Shown in pieces: positions 1 through 7,439 of a stretch of 39,248 nt of DNA. The stretch lies in IMG/VR virus record IMGVR_UViG_3300033141_005605, positions 1 through 39,248 of that record. One strand, given 5' to 3'. Position 1 is the stretch's first letter. Each line of letters opens with the position of its first letter. Both the position numbers and the translations under genes were made by a program. Below the pieces are notes generated by a model that was given only the letters and a program-made list of their open reading frames with translations, ran no database searches and was not told the origin of the DNA. The DNA comes from a virus.

Positions 1-668
1 TCCCGACAGATTTGCAGCACTTTCCGCACCTCGGCCTCATGTCTGGCAGCACGATGCTTTCGCAGCAGCGCCGGCAACTTCGATTCCCACCCATCTATCG
101 TGTGTCGCTCGCACCCTATCTGGACTTCTTGCGGACCACACACGTTCACAGGCCACGGCAACGCGCCGAAGAGTTGCAACGGCGTCTTGTGAAAAATGCC
201 ACAATAATACATGCCGCCGCGAAACGTGCCGCCACAAAACGTGTCGCCGTAGAATTCGCCGCCCAAAAACACGCCGCCGCGGTACTCGCCATTCAGGAAA
301 GCACCGTTATAGAACTCGCCATCGTGAAACAGGCCGCCCCAGAACTCGCCGTCGTCGAATTCGCCTCCGCGGAACTCGCCGCCACGGAATAAGCCGCCGC
401 GAAACGTGCCACCGCGGAACAGGCCGCCCATGAACCTGCCGCCCCAAAATTCGCCGCCGCGGAACTCGCCGCCATAAAACGTGCCGCTCCAGAACACACC
501 GTCCCAGAATGTGCCGCCGTGAAACTCGCCCATCCGGAACAGGGCTGGACCGAGTACCTGCACGGTCTCGGCTATCTTGGCGTCCCAGTGCGCCCAACCC
601 TCACCCACCCGCCGCCATTCGGACTCGTCGGTGTCGGGAAAATACTCCACCACGTCCGCCAGGTCCAT
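1..668 (-). CDS. pentapeptide-repeat (beta-helix) protein, paralogue 1, C-terminus cut by window edge
   Basis: The frame opens with ATG at 668 (reads MDLADVVEYFPDTDESEW) and stays open to base 1, so the last ~15-20 residues are missing. Domain order matches its four neighbours: a ~45-residue N-terminal cap (DVV..FPDT.ES.WRRVG.GWAH.DA) ending in GPALFR, about 23 five-residue repeats of the type G-[ET]-F-[RHWY]-[GD], then a C-terminal module containing TPLQLFGALPWPVNVCGP, an IGC..HT...W motif and a charged helix. The repeat fits the pentapeptide-repeat fold with Phe at the central inward position. The start overlaps the stop of the upstream paralogue (TGATG), so translation is probably coupled. 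No catalytic motif is seen. The function is unknown; DNA mimicry or a structural solenoid are both possible. Confidence 0.85.
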   Translation of the reverse strand, partial: MDLADVVEYFPDTDESEWRRVGEGWAHWDAKIAETVQVLGPALFRMGEFHGGTFWDGVFWSGTFYGGEFRGGEFWGGRFMGGLFRGGTFRGGLFRGGEFRGGEFDDGEFWGGLFHDGEFYNGAFLNGEYRGGVFLGGEFYGDTFCGGTFRGGMYYCGIFHKTPLQLFGALPWPVNVCGPQEVQIGCERHTIDGWESKLPALLRKHRAARHEAEVRKVLQICR

Positions 669-1666
669 CACTCATCCTCCTCTGTCACGCAATCCGGATG
701 CTTCTCAAACCATTTCCGGCAGGTCCGCAGCACGGCCTGCACGTCGGCCTTGAAACCGGTGGCGCGATGCTCTTTCAACAACGCCGGCAACTTCGATTTC
801 CACTTGTTCAGCGTGTAATGCTTGCAGCCAATCTGAACTTCCTGTGGTCCGCAAACGTTCACACGCCAGGGCAGGACGCCAAAGAGTTGCAAGGGTGTAT
901 CATAGAAAACGCCGCGATGGTATTTACCACCACGATACTCGCCGCCCAAAAACTTGCCGCCACGGAAATCGCCCTCCAGGAACAGGCCGTCGCGGAACTC
1001 GCCGCTATAGAACGCGCCGCCATGAAACTCGCCGCGATGAAACTCGCCACCGCGAAATGTGCCACCCTTGTAGTCGCCGCCCCAAAACTCGCCGTCGTAA
1101 AACTTGCCGCCGCGGAAGGCCCCGTCATAAAACACGCCGTCAAAAAAGAGGCCGTCGTAAAATGCGCCGCCGTGAAAGATACCGCCGCGGAACGTACCGC
1201 CGCAGAACTCGCCGCCACGGAACTCCCCATCCATGAACTCGCCGCCATAGAACGTGCCGTCACGGAACTCGCCGCCCAAAAACTTGCCTCTATGGAACAA
1301 GCCACCATGGAACTCGCCGCCGCGGAACGTGCCGTCGCAGAAAACCCCGCTCCAGAACACGCCGTCCCAGAATGTGCCGCCGTGAAACTCGCCGCCGTGA
1401 AACAGGCCGCCCGCGAACTCTCCGCCGTGGAACGTGCCGCCGAAGTACACGCCCTTGCGGAACGTGCCGCTGTGGAACGTGCCGCCGTGGAACTCGCCGC
1501 CCCAGAACGTGCCGCCATGAAACTCCCCGCACCGAAAGATGGCGGGGCCGAACACCCGCACGGCTTTACCTATTCTGGCATCCTTGTGCGCCCACCCTTC
1601 GCCCACCTGTCGCCAGTCGGTTTTGGCGGTATCGGGAAATCGCGATACCATGTCTGCCGTGCTCAT
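668..1666 (-). CDS. pentapeptide-repeat (beta-helix) protein, paralogue 2 (largest)
   Basis: 332 residues from ATG at 1666, chosen because it overlaps the previous stop (ATGA) and restores the family N-terminus (MSTADMVSRFPDT). A longer in-frame start at 1720 lies inside the previous gene and is unlikely. About 42 consecutive pentapeptide repeats follow the N-terminal cap, nearly twice the number in the other copies. The shared C-terminal module (TPLQLFGVLPW.VNVCGP, IGC.HYTL..W, ending CVTEEDE) is complete. At four repeats per coil this predicts a solenoid of ten or so turns. The repeat expansion relative to its paralogues suggests growth by unequal recombination. The role is unknown. Confidence 0.9.
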   Translation of the reverse strand: MSTADMVSRFPDTAKTDWRQVGEGWAHKDARIGKAVRVFGPAIFRCGEFHGGTFWGGEFHGGTFHSGTFRKGVYFGGTFHGGEFAGGLFHGGEFHGGTFWDGVFWSGVFCDGTFRGGEFHGGLFHRGKFLGGEFRDGTFYGGEFMDGEFRGGEFCGGTFRGGIFHGGAFYDGLFFDGVFYDGAFRGGKFYDGEFWGGDYKGGTFRGGEFHRGEFHGGAFYSGEFRDGLFLEGDFRGGKFLGGEYRGGKYHRGVFYDTPLQLFGVLPWRVNVCGPQEVQIGCKHYTLNKWKSKLPALLKEHRATGFKADVQAVLRTCRKWFEKHPDCVTEEDE

Positions 1667-2430
1667 CGTCCGTCCTCCTCTGTCACGCAATCCGGATGTT
1701 CCCAAAACCATTTTCGACAAAGTCGCAGTACGGCCCGCACGTCGGGTTCAGAAGTAGGGGGAGGAGACGCGAGCAGACATTCCGGTACCCTTATCACGTG
1801 AGTCGGGCAGTTTTCAAACTGTTGCCAATGTTGTTGCAACCACGCTTCTTGAAACTCGTCTTCCTGAACGAGGTGGTACGCGCGAAACAACTTCGGCAAA
1901 TGCGATTCCCATTCGTCCAGCGTATAATGCAGGTGGCCGATTTGGACCTCCCACGGACCGCACACGTTCACGGGCCACGGCAACACACCGAGAAGTTGCA
2001 AGGGCGTGTCGTGGAAAATACCCCTGTAATAGAAGCCGCTAAAGAACGCGCCGCCGCGGAACTCGCCGCCAAGAAACGCGCCGTCGCGGAAATGACCACC
2101 ATAAAACACGCCACCGCTGAAATCGCCGTCATAGAAATCGCCGTGATAGAAAGTGCCACCGCGAAATGTGCCACCGCGAAACAGGCCGTCGTGAAACTCG
2201 CCGTCGTAAAACATGCCGCCATAAAACAATCCACCCATAAACACGCCACCGTAGAACTCGCCGTCGCGGAACTCGCCGCCATTGAACTCGCCTCTCCGGA
2301 GGACGACTGGCCCGCGCACCCATGCGGCTTCACCTACCTGGGCATCCTTGTGCGCCCAGCCCTTGCCGACCCGCCGCCAGTCGGATTCGACGGTATCGGG
2401 GAACTGTGCCACCACGTCCGATACGTTCAT
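1663..2430 (-). CDS. pentapeptide-repeat (beta-helix) protein, paralogue 3
   Basis: 255 residues from ATG at 2430 (MNVSDVVAQFPDT), which overlaps the upstream stop in a TGATG junction. It has the N-terminal cap, about 19 pentapeptide repeats, and a longer C-terminal module. The usual TPLQLLGVLPWPVNVCGP / IG..HYTLDEW part is followed by about 40 residues absent from the other copies (around 1760-1870), rich in Gln, Trp and His. The IGC cysteine of the sister proteins is replaced here (IGHLHYT). This copy therefore diverges most in the C-terminal module. No enzymatic motif is visible. Confidence 0.9.
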   Translation of the reverse strand: MNVSDVVAQFPDTVESDWRRVGKGWAHKDAQVGEAAWVRGPVVLRRGEFNGGEFRDGEFYGGVFMGGLFYGGMFYDGEFHDGLFRGGTFRGGTFYHGDFYDGDFSGGVFYGGHFRDGAFLGGEFRGGAFFSGFYYRGIFHDTPLQLLGVLPWPVNVCGPWEVQIGHLHYTLDEWESHLPKLFRAYHLVQEDEFQEAWLQQHWQQFENCPTHVIRVPECLLASPPPTSEPDVRAVLRLCRKWFWEHPDCVTEEDGR

Positions 2431-2484
2431 CACCCGTCCTCCTCTGTCACGCAGTCCGGATTGTCCTCGAACCACTTCCGGCAG
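2373..2484. repeat. 112-bp direct repeat, copy 1 (paralogue 3/4 junction)
   Basis: This segment matches 2936-3047 with a single mismatch (2389 versus 2952), while flanking sequence of the paralogues has diverged. It spans the end of one pentapeptide gene and the N-terminal cap of the next. Confidence 0.9.
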
Positions 2485-2993
2485 ATTTGCAGCACGGTCC
2501 GCACTTCGGCCTCATGCTCGCCGGCGGGGGGCATACGCAGCCACTCCGGCAACTTCGATTCCCACTCATTTAGCGTGTGATATTCGCACCCTATCCGAAT
2601 CTCCCGCGGCCCGCAGACGTTCACCATCCACGGCAGCACGCCGAAGAGTTGCAGAGGCGTGGAGTGAAAAACGCCTCTGTAATAGAAGCCGCTAAAAAAC
2701 ACGCCGCCGCGGAACTCGCCGCCACGGAATGCACCACCATAGAAAGTGCCGCCGCGAAATGTGCCGCCGCGAAATAGGCCGTCGTGAAACTTGCCGCCAT
2801 AAAACGTGCCGTTCCAGAATTCGCCACCCCAGAACGCGCCACCGTGAAACTCGCCGTACCGGAAGATGGCTGGCCCGCACACCTCCACGGCCTCGTCTAT
2901 CATGGCATCCCTATGTGCCCAGCCCTTGCCGACCTGCCGCCAGTCGGATTCCACGGTATCGGGGAACTGTGCCACCACGTCCGATACGTTCAT
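2430..2993 (-). CDS. pentapeptide-repeat (beta-helix) protein, paralogue 4 (shortest)
   Basis: 187 residues from ATG at 2993 (MNVSDVVAQFPDT); start and upstream stop share one base (TGATG). It carries only about 13 pentapeptide repeats between the conserved cap and the C-terminal module (TPLQLFGVLPWMVNVCGP, IGC.YHTLNEW, CVTEEDG). Its first ~35 codons are almost identical at DNA level to those of paralogue 3, which points to recent duplication or gene conversion. A GAGGAGG ribosome site lies within the end of the upstream gene, a pattern repeated at every junction of this array. Confidence 0.9.
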   Translation of the reverse strand: MNVSDVVAQFPDTVESDWRQVGKGWAHRDAMIDEAVEVCGPAIFRYGEFHGGAFWGGEFWNGTFYGGKFHDGLFRGGTFRGGTFYGGAFRGGEFRGGVFFSGFYYRGVFHSTPLQLFGVLPWMVNVCGPREIRIGCEYHTLNEWESKLPEWLRMPPAGEHEAEVRTVLQICRKWFEDNPDCVTEEDG

Positions 2994-3047
2994 CACCCGT
3001 CCTCCTCTGTCACGCAGTCCGGATTGTCCTCGAACCACTTCCGGCAG
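2936..3047. repeat. 112-bp direct repeat, copy 2 (paralogue 4/5 junction)
   Basis: Partner of 2373-2484, one mismatch in 112 bases by direct reading. The unit length between copies (563 bp) equals one paralogue gene, as expected for tandem gene duplication or gene conversion. Confidence 0.9.
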
Positions 3048-3709
3048 GTTTGCAGTACGGTCCGCATCTTGGCCTCGTATTTGGTGATACAGTGCTTCCG
3101 CAGCAACTCCGGCAACTGCGATTCCCATTCATCCAGCGTATAACGCATGGTGTCGATTTGGACCTCTCGCGGGCCGCACACGTTCACAGGCCACGGCAAC
3201 ACACCGAGAAGTTGCAAGGGCGTGTCGTGGAAGACGCCACGATAGTACTCACCGACACGGTACTCGCCACCGAGAAACTTCCCGCCCCAGAATATGCCGT
3301 CATAGAACTTGCCGTCATGAAACTCGCCCCCGCGGAACTCCCCACCGTGAAACTCCCCATCGTGGAATACGCCGCCCTCGAACTTTCCGTCCCAGAACAC
3401 ACCGCCACGAAACCGGCCGTCATAGAACTCGCCGCCGTGAAACTCGCCATCGTAAAATACGCCGTCCCAGAAGGCGCCTCCCCAAAACTCCCCTCCACGA
3501 AACTTGCCATCGCGAAATATGCCATCATAAAACTTCCCACGACGGAACTTACCGCCCCAGAAGTCGCCGCCGCGGAACAAGGCAGGGCCAAGCACCTGCA
3601 CGGCCTCGGCTATCCGAGCGTCCTTGTGCGCCCAGCCCTCATCGACCCGCCGCCAGTCGGATTCGTCGGTATCGGGGAACTGTGACACCACGTCCGATAC
3701 GTCCATCAC
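2993..3709 (-). CDS. pentapeptide-repeat (beta-helix) protein, paralogue 5 (first in transcription order)
   Basis: 238 residues from ATG at 3709 (MMDVSDVVSQFPDT; the second ATG at 3706 is equally possible). It has the N-terminal cap, about 23 G-x-F-x-[GD] repeats with Lys-rich positions, then TPLQLLGVLPWPVNVCGP, a variant IDTMRYTLDEW in place of IGC..HT, and the end CVTEEDG. The start overlaps the stop of the upstream CysRS-like gene (3706) by four bases, so the whole array is translationally tied to the recombination operon. The solenoid prediction rests on repeat pattern only. Confidence 0.9.
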   Translation of the reverse strand: MMDVSDVVSQFPDTDESDWRRVDEGWAHKDARIAEAVQVLGPALFRGGDFWGGKFRRGKFYDGIFRDGKFRGGEFWGGAFWDGVFYDGEFHGGEFYDGRFRGGVFWDGKFEGGVFHDGEFHGGEFRGGEFHDGKFYDGIFWGGKFLGGEYRVGEYYRGVFHDTPLQLLGVLPWPVNVCGPREVQIDTMRYTLDEWESQLPELLRKHCITKYEAKMRTVLQTCRKWFEDNPDCVTEEDG

Positions 3710-4056
3710 TCATCTCCTTTCGGCGGGAACGCCCGCTTCGCTTTCTTTCCCCATTGCGAGGCCAGCCAGTCACGGAAACGCTTCGTTCCTTGCGGGTTTT
3801 CGTCCTTCAGGTACCATCGCGTTCCGTCGCCTGCGTCCTCTATCTCCACGCCCAACCCCGCCAACGTGTCGCGAATGCGGTCGGCTTCCTCGAAATCGCC
3901 GACTTCACGCGCTCGATGACGCCGGTCGAGGGCTTCGTCCACCAACGCGATTGCCATCATCATCAACCGCGACTTCTCCCATTTACTCAACCAAACGAGT
4001 AGTTCTCCCTGCAAAGCAAACCGTTCTTTGTTGGGTTCATACGTCGCCACAGTCAT
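3706..4056 (-). CDS. stand-alone cysteinyl-tRNA synthetase C-terminal-type domain
   Basis: 116 residues from ATG at 4056, which overlaps the RuvC-like stop (ATGA) with GAAAGGAGG just upstream. Residues about 46-85 read RRHRAREVGDFEEADRIRD, then TLAGLGVEIEDAGDGTRW. That is the ending of bacterial CysRS enzymes: an R..AR...DF..AD.IRD.L...G..LED...GT.W helix-turn block. No HIGH, KMSKS or zinc-site region exists, and the upstream frame is antisense to another gene, so this is not a truncated full synthetase in situ. It cannot aminoacylate by itself. It may bind RNA or be a re-used helical domain. The N-terminal 45 residues are helical and unfamiliar; the tail is basic. Confidence 0.75.
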   Translation of the reverse strand: MTVATYEPNKERFALQGELLVWLSKWEKSRLMMMAIALVDEALDRRHRAREVGDFEEADRIRDTLAGLGVEIEDAGDGTRWYLKDENPQGTKRFRDWLASQWGKKAKRAFPPKGDE

Positions 4057-4544
4057 CCCTCCTTTCGTTCGAGAATCTCCAGTTCCGACAACGCCAAAAA
4101 CGTCGCATCCGCCACGTCGCCGCCGCGGTCGCGGTCCCATCGGTGCGACGGAAACAAACCCAAAACCGCCTTCTGCCGCTCGGCCTTGGTGGTGCGCAGG
4201 TCGGCGACGCTTATCGGCCGGACGTGGGCCACCCGCCGCGCCACTACCCCGTACAGCCACCCCGCCGCCACCCCGTAAATCGCCAGGCTGGCCATGTTCG
4301 TGTTCCCCATCCGGCGATGACGGCGACCGTGCGGCATCTCCACCACCGCACGGTCCGGCGCAAACTCGGCAATCACGTCGGCCAACGCGTCGGCCATCTG
4401 CTCCACGCGCCGCACGTAGCCCAGCGGCCCCGTTCCCTTGCCGGTCAACCGCTCGGCCGCCACGAGGAAAGGCCGCTTCAACGGCCATTCCACAATGGCC
4501 ACGCCCGTGCACGTCGAAGAAGGGTCCACGCCGAGGACTCTCAT
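4053..4544 (-). CDS. RuvC-like Holliday-junction resolvase
   Basis: 163 residues from ATG at 4544. The N-terminus MRVLGVDPSSTCTGVAI is the RNase H-fold strand carrying the first catalytic Asp (D7). The second acidic residue is in AVVEMP (E69), and the C-terminal pair is in GDVADA (D143, D146), the spacing expected for RuvC-family nucleases. The length equals that of compact RuvC proteins. Its neighbours (ERF annealing protein, YqaJ-type exonuclease) make a recombination or replication-fork role likely, resolving branched DNA before packaging. The stop overlaps the next start. Confidence 0.85.
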   Translation of the reverse strand: MRVLGVDPSSTCTGVAIVEWPLKRPFLVAAERLTGKGTGPLGYVRRVEQMADALADVIAEFAPDRAVVEMPHGRRHRRMGNTNMASLAIYGVAAGWLYGVVARRVAHVRPISVADLRTTKAERQKAVLGLFPSHRWDRDRGGDVADATFLALSELEILERKEG

Positions 4545-4547
4545 CAG

Positions 4548-5201
4548 TCACTTCCCTCGATGATAACCGCGTTCCAGGCATCGCCGCAGGTATCCGCCAG
4601 GATCAACCGGATTGTGGTGGAGCGTGTAGCGCGCCGCCACCACGATGTCGTCCACGCCGTAGCGGTCCCGGGCGGTCTTGCGCTGCATCCCCGTCCACCC
4701 GACCGCCACCATCGCCGCCTCGGCCACCATCATCTTGCTGGCCTTCTTTCGGGCCTGCGCCGAAATGGCGTCAGCCAGTTGTTGACACGCTTGGGTCCGC
4801 ATCCCGTCTTGAACGGCCGGCTGCGTTGATTCGTCGGCCGCTTTGGCGTCGCGGTCCGCCTCGCGCTCGCCTTGCTTCTGACGGTCACGATACACCCGTT
4901 GACGGGCCACGTTCGACGGGTCACGCTGATAGCGGTCCCAGTTCACGATGATTAGCCGTTCGTCGTCCACCCGAACCGCCCCGTCCTCTATGGCGGCTTT
5001 CAGCATGACGTTCCAAGACTGGAGCGGAATCCGTTTCTGCCGCCGCCATTCAGCGTCGAATCGAGCCAGAGAAACCCGACCGCCTCGATAAAACTGTTTC
5101 GCTTCGAGCAAGAGTTTCACCCACGCCGCGAACGCCCCCGCTGGCAATCGGGCCGTCCATCCGCTACAGACCATCGCACAGTCCAAGCGAATCCAAGGCA
5201 T
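4548..5201 (-). CDS. replisome-organiser / DnaD-like replication protein (probable)
   Basis: 217 residues from ATG at 5201. The N-terminal ~90 residues (WIRLDCAM, then KLLLEAKQ, SWNVMLKAAIEDGAVRVDDERLIIVNWDRYQRD) look like the winged-helix N-terminus of phage replisome organisers, followed by the usual basic RQRVYRDRQK linker. The C-terminal ~60 residues may be a DnaD-type or helicase-loader tail (YGVDDIVVAARYTLHHNP...YLRRCL). The position between ERF and RuvC genes supports a replication role. The assignment is by pattern only; no Walker motif is present. The ribosome site at this start is weak. Confidence 0.55.
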   Translation of the reverse strand: MPWIRLDCAMVCSGWTARLPAGAFAAWVKLLLEAKQFYRGGRVSLARFDAEWRRQKRIPLQSWNVMLKAAIEDGAVRVDDERLIIVNWDRYQRDPSNVARQRVYRDRQKQGEREADRDAKAADESTQPAVQDGMRTQACQQLADAISAQARKKASKMMVAEAAMVAVGWTGMQRKTARDRYGVDDIVVAARYTLHHNPVDPGGYLRRCLERGYHRGK

Positions 5202-5257
5202 TCGTATTCATCCGCCCGACCCGCCTGCGTGCAACGCACAGGCAGGAATGTTCCGCA

Positions 5258-6220
5258 CTAGCAAGCAGGGGTATCAGCCCCCTCTTTTTCGAGCCATTCG
5301 GTCAGGCGCCGGACGGTCGTCGCGTCGAGGGCGTCGATGTCCGGTACGTCGCGCTGGAGAACGTGTTCCACCCACTCGCGGAACTCGCGGCGCATCAGGT
5401 CCGCCGAAGGAAGGGCATCGCCGTATCGGGCCTTGGCCCAGGCCAACTTGAGCGCCTTGTCAGGCTGTCGCTTCTCTTTCCCGCGTTCGCGCAGAACCTG
5501 CTTCAACACGGACAACTTCGATTGCCGAATGTCGGCGAACGTCTCGGCGTCCGCCAACCGAAGAAAGTCCTCTTTCCGAATCCCAGCCGCGGCGGCCTGT
5601 TTCTCCAGGTCGGCGGCTTCCTGCTCGGAGATGGTCGCTCCCTCCATCCTGGCGTCCGTGTCCTTGTCAATCACGATGTTCAGGGCATCGCAAAGCGCCC
5701 CGCGACGGGCATACGACCGCGCCGCACCGTCCGACTGGGCTTCACTACAACCGGGCGGACCGGAACCGATACGGACGGAAAAGGAGTTCGATTCGCAATG
5801 ACCCGCCGCGTGCGTCAACGTGCACACGGCTTCCATCCGGTTGTCCGATGCGTGCATCGTGAAAGAGACGCTGAAACCGTGCCGGACCAAGTAAGGTTTC
5901 ACCTGTTCCATGATGTCCTCATACGCCGCGAACACGCTCCGGACGTTCCCCTGCTTGTCCGGAATGACGCGGGTTGCCGCGACGACCGGCAACTCCGCCT
6001 GAAGCGCCGCCTTGGCGGCCGCGAATGCCTTCTTCGCCTGCACGGCGTCCATCTTGACGTAGAGGTCGCAGACCTTCTCCAGGGCAGCCGCGTTATCTTC
6101 CGTCACCCCCCGACCAATCAACTCGTGGAGGATACCCCCAATCGGGTTCTCTCCATTCGTCTCGGCCATCTGACCGGCCTGGGCCTGCTTCACGAGCGCT
6201 CGGGCTTTATCGTCTGCCAT
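5258..6220 (-). CDS. erf: ERF-family single-strand DNA annealing protein
   Basis: 320 residues from ATG at 6220 behind AGGAGCCTATC. The ERF core spans residues about 45-200: AAYEDIMEQVKPYLVRHGFSV, then CTLTHAAGH, then AQSDGAARSYARRGALCDALNI with an acidic end DKDTDAR. These are hallmarks of ERF recombinases such as P22 Erf. The C-terminal third is helical and charged, likely for oligomer or partner contacts. It anneals complementary single strands, working with the exonuclease encoded directly upstream. This pairing is the standard two-component phage recombination (SynExo) arrangement. Confidence 0.9.
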   Translation of the reverse strand: MADDKARALVKQAQAGQMAETNGENPIGGILHELIGRGVTEDNAAALEKVCDLYVKMDAVQAKKAFAAAKAALQAELPVVAATRVIPDKQGNVRSVFAAYEDIMEQVKPYLVRHGFSVSFTMHASDNRMEAVCTLTHAAGHCESNSFSVRIGSGPPGCSEAQSDGAARSYARRGALCDALNIVIDKDTDARMEGATISEQEAADLEKQAAAAGIRKEDFLRLADAETFADIRQSKLSVLKQVLRERGKEKRQPDKALKLAWAKARYGDALPSADLMRREFREWVEHVLQRDVPDIDALDATTVRRLTEWLEKEGADTPAC

Positions 6221-6229
6221 GATAGGCTC

Positions 6230-6883
6230 CTAGAATCCGAGAACTTCATCTTCCTCACACGGGGGCGTTTGTCCGTAAAGGTCTTTGAGGCGCTGATAAC
6301 CGGCCTCAAGCCGTTCGCAGAACGCCGCCAATGCCTGCCTCAACGCCTTCTGGGCGGCCGCCACAGGCCGACATTCCGCGATGAACGGCGGAAACTCCGG
6401 ACAATACGACATGAACACCCAGCGGTCGGCCCCCGTCACGTAAAGCGCCCCCTGGATTTGCGGCAGATACTCGTCCGGCACCTCGCCGCTCATCAGGTAG
6501 CCCACGTGGGTATGCGGCATGGGACACTTGACCTCGATGCCGCTCCCGTCGTCAAATAGACCGTCCGGCGAACAACCGACACGCCCGTCGTCCGTCGTCA
6601 AGAAACCGACGCGACGCACCCGGCGCGACGAAAGAATCTCGTAGTACGGAATGGCTTCGGCTTCGCGAAGGCTCCCCTGCTCCAGAACGCCGCCGCCCCA
6701 AGAAGGCAACGGCGACCCGCGCCACTTCTCGGCGAGTTTCTTGTAGAAATACGTGTCCACGGCTTTCCCGGTCTTGATTTTCCAAGCCGGCGTGACCAGG
6801 TTCTTGAACTCGCTGGCCGTCGGAATACCCGCCCGAAGCCGTAGCCACTCTTCGGTACCCTGTTTGACGTCGTGGATAATCAC
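6230..6883 (-). CDS. YqaJ / lambda-exonuclease family recombination nuclease
   Basis: 217 residues. The start is GTG at 6883, overlapping the upstream stop (GTGA). Motifs in order: QGTEEWLRLRAGIPTAS (residues 8-24), GCSPDGLF (D107), GIEVKCP (E117-x-K119) and PQIQGALYVT. This is the PD-(D/E)XK core of YqaJ/Red-alpha exonucleases with the C-terminal Gln motif. It would resect duplex DNA 5' to 3' and load the ERF protein whose gene is ten bases downstream. Length is typical for the family and catalytic residues are intact. Confidence 0.9.
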   Translation of the reverse strand: MIIHDVKQGTEEWLRLRAGIPTASEFKNLVTPAWKIKTGKAVDTYFYKKLAEKWRGSPLPSWGGGVLEQGSLREAEAIPYYEILSSRRVRRVGFLTTDDGRVGCSPDGLFDDGSGIEVKCPMPHTHVGYLMSGEVPDEYLPQIQGALYVTGADRWVFMSYCPEFPPFIAECRPVAAAQKALRQALAAFCERLEAGYQRLKDLYGQTPPCEEDEVLGF

Positions 6884-7269
6884 GGGTCACACTTCCGGTA
6901 ATCGTGCGCCGCTTCGATGAGCGATTCCCAGTCGTCCGGTTGCCGCGTCACGTTCTCGGCCAGTTCCATCGCGACCAGGGCCGCCTCGTCGAACAGGCCG
7001 CCAAGCACGTGATCGTGGCGAGAGTGCCGACCACGATAAGACCTCCAGGCTTCCCAGCCCAGTCGAATCAGTTCGACGACCGCATCTTTCGCGATGTCGG
7101 CGTCGTCCTGGTCCATCGGCGGCCCAAGGGGCTTGGCCCGCTGCGGCCGACACACGCCGCAATAGCACGGCCAGACGGGCAACGAAGTCGACTCGAAGGT
7201 ACGATGACAACGGGCACACCGAACGACGTGGAGTTTGGCGTCCACCGCGTCTTGCTGAATGGCCTTCAT
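6880..7269 (-). CDS. zinc-ribbon protein of unknown function
   Basis: 129 residues from ATG at 7269 (MKAIQQDAVDAKL), chosen for the AAAGGAGA ribosome site and its ATGA overlap with the upstream gene; longer starts lie inside that gene. Residues about 17-43 hold CARC...CYCGVC, a four-cysteine metal-binding knuckle. The rest is helical (DIAKDAVVELIRLGWEAW..., LFDEAALVAMELAENVTRQPDDWESLIEAAHDY). The position next to the exonuclease suggests a DNA-metabolism accessory, but nothing specific is recognised. Confidence 0.75.
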   Translation of the reverse strand: MKAIQQDAVDAKLHVVRCARCHRTFESTSLPVWPCYCGVCRPQRAKPLGPPMDQDDADIAKDAVVELIRLGWEAWRSYRGRHSRHDHVLGGLFDEAALVAMELAENVTRQPDDWESLIEAAHDYRKCDP

Positions 7270-7439
7270 CGCATTCTCCTTTCCTGGTCGCGTTCGATGT
7301 CGCCGGCGGGTTCGCGCACGTCCGGCGACGCTTCCACGGGCACCAGGCGCGCGCGGCCCATCGCCACCGCCAGGTCCCACAGTTCCTGTCCCAAAGACGA
7401 ACGGGCCGGAGCAAAGGGTTCACGGGCTTCTTCTCTCAT
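7266..7439 (-). CDS. small unknown protein (57 aa)
   Basis: The ATG at 7439 overlaps the stop of the transglycosylase gene (ATGA), and the stop overlaps the next start (ATGA). This double coupling is the main evidence that it is real. The product is acidic-basic mixed (MREEAREPFAPARSSLG..., ending DIERDQERRMR) with one short helix (ELWDLAVAMGRARL). No family is recognised. Confidence 0.6.
   Translation of the reverse strand: MREEAREPFAPARSSLGQELWDLAVAMGRARLVPVEASPDVREPAGDIERDQERRMR

Noticed and set aside
12-3685. Long plus-strand frames opposite the pentapeptide genes (Ala/Val/Glu-rich repeats)
   Set aside because: They are the antisense reading of periodic 15-base repeats; periodicity removes stops in several frames at once. 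The minus frames have coupled starts and a conserved non-repeat C-terminal module.
3706-4581. 291-codon minus frame containing the CysRS-like domain at its end
   Set aside because: The first 175 residues are an out-of-frame reading of the RuvC-like gene with no ribosome site; the real start is at 4056.
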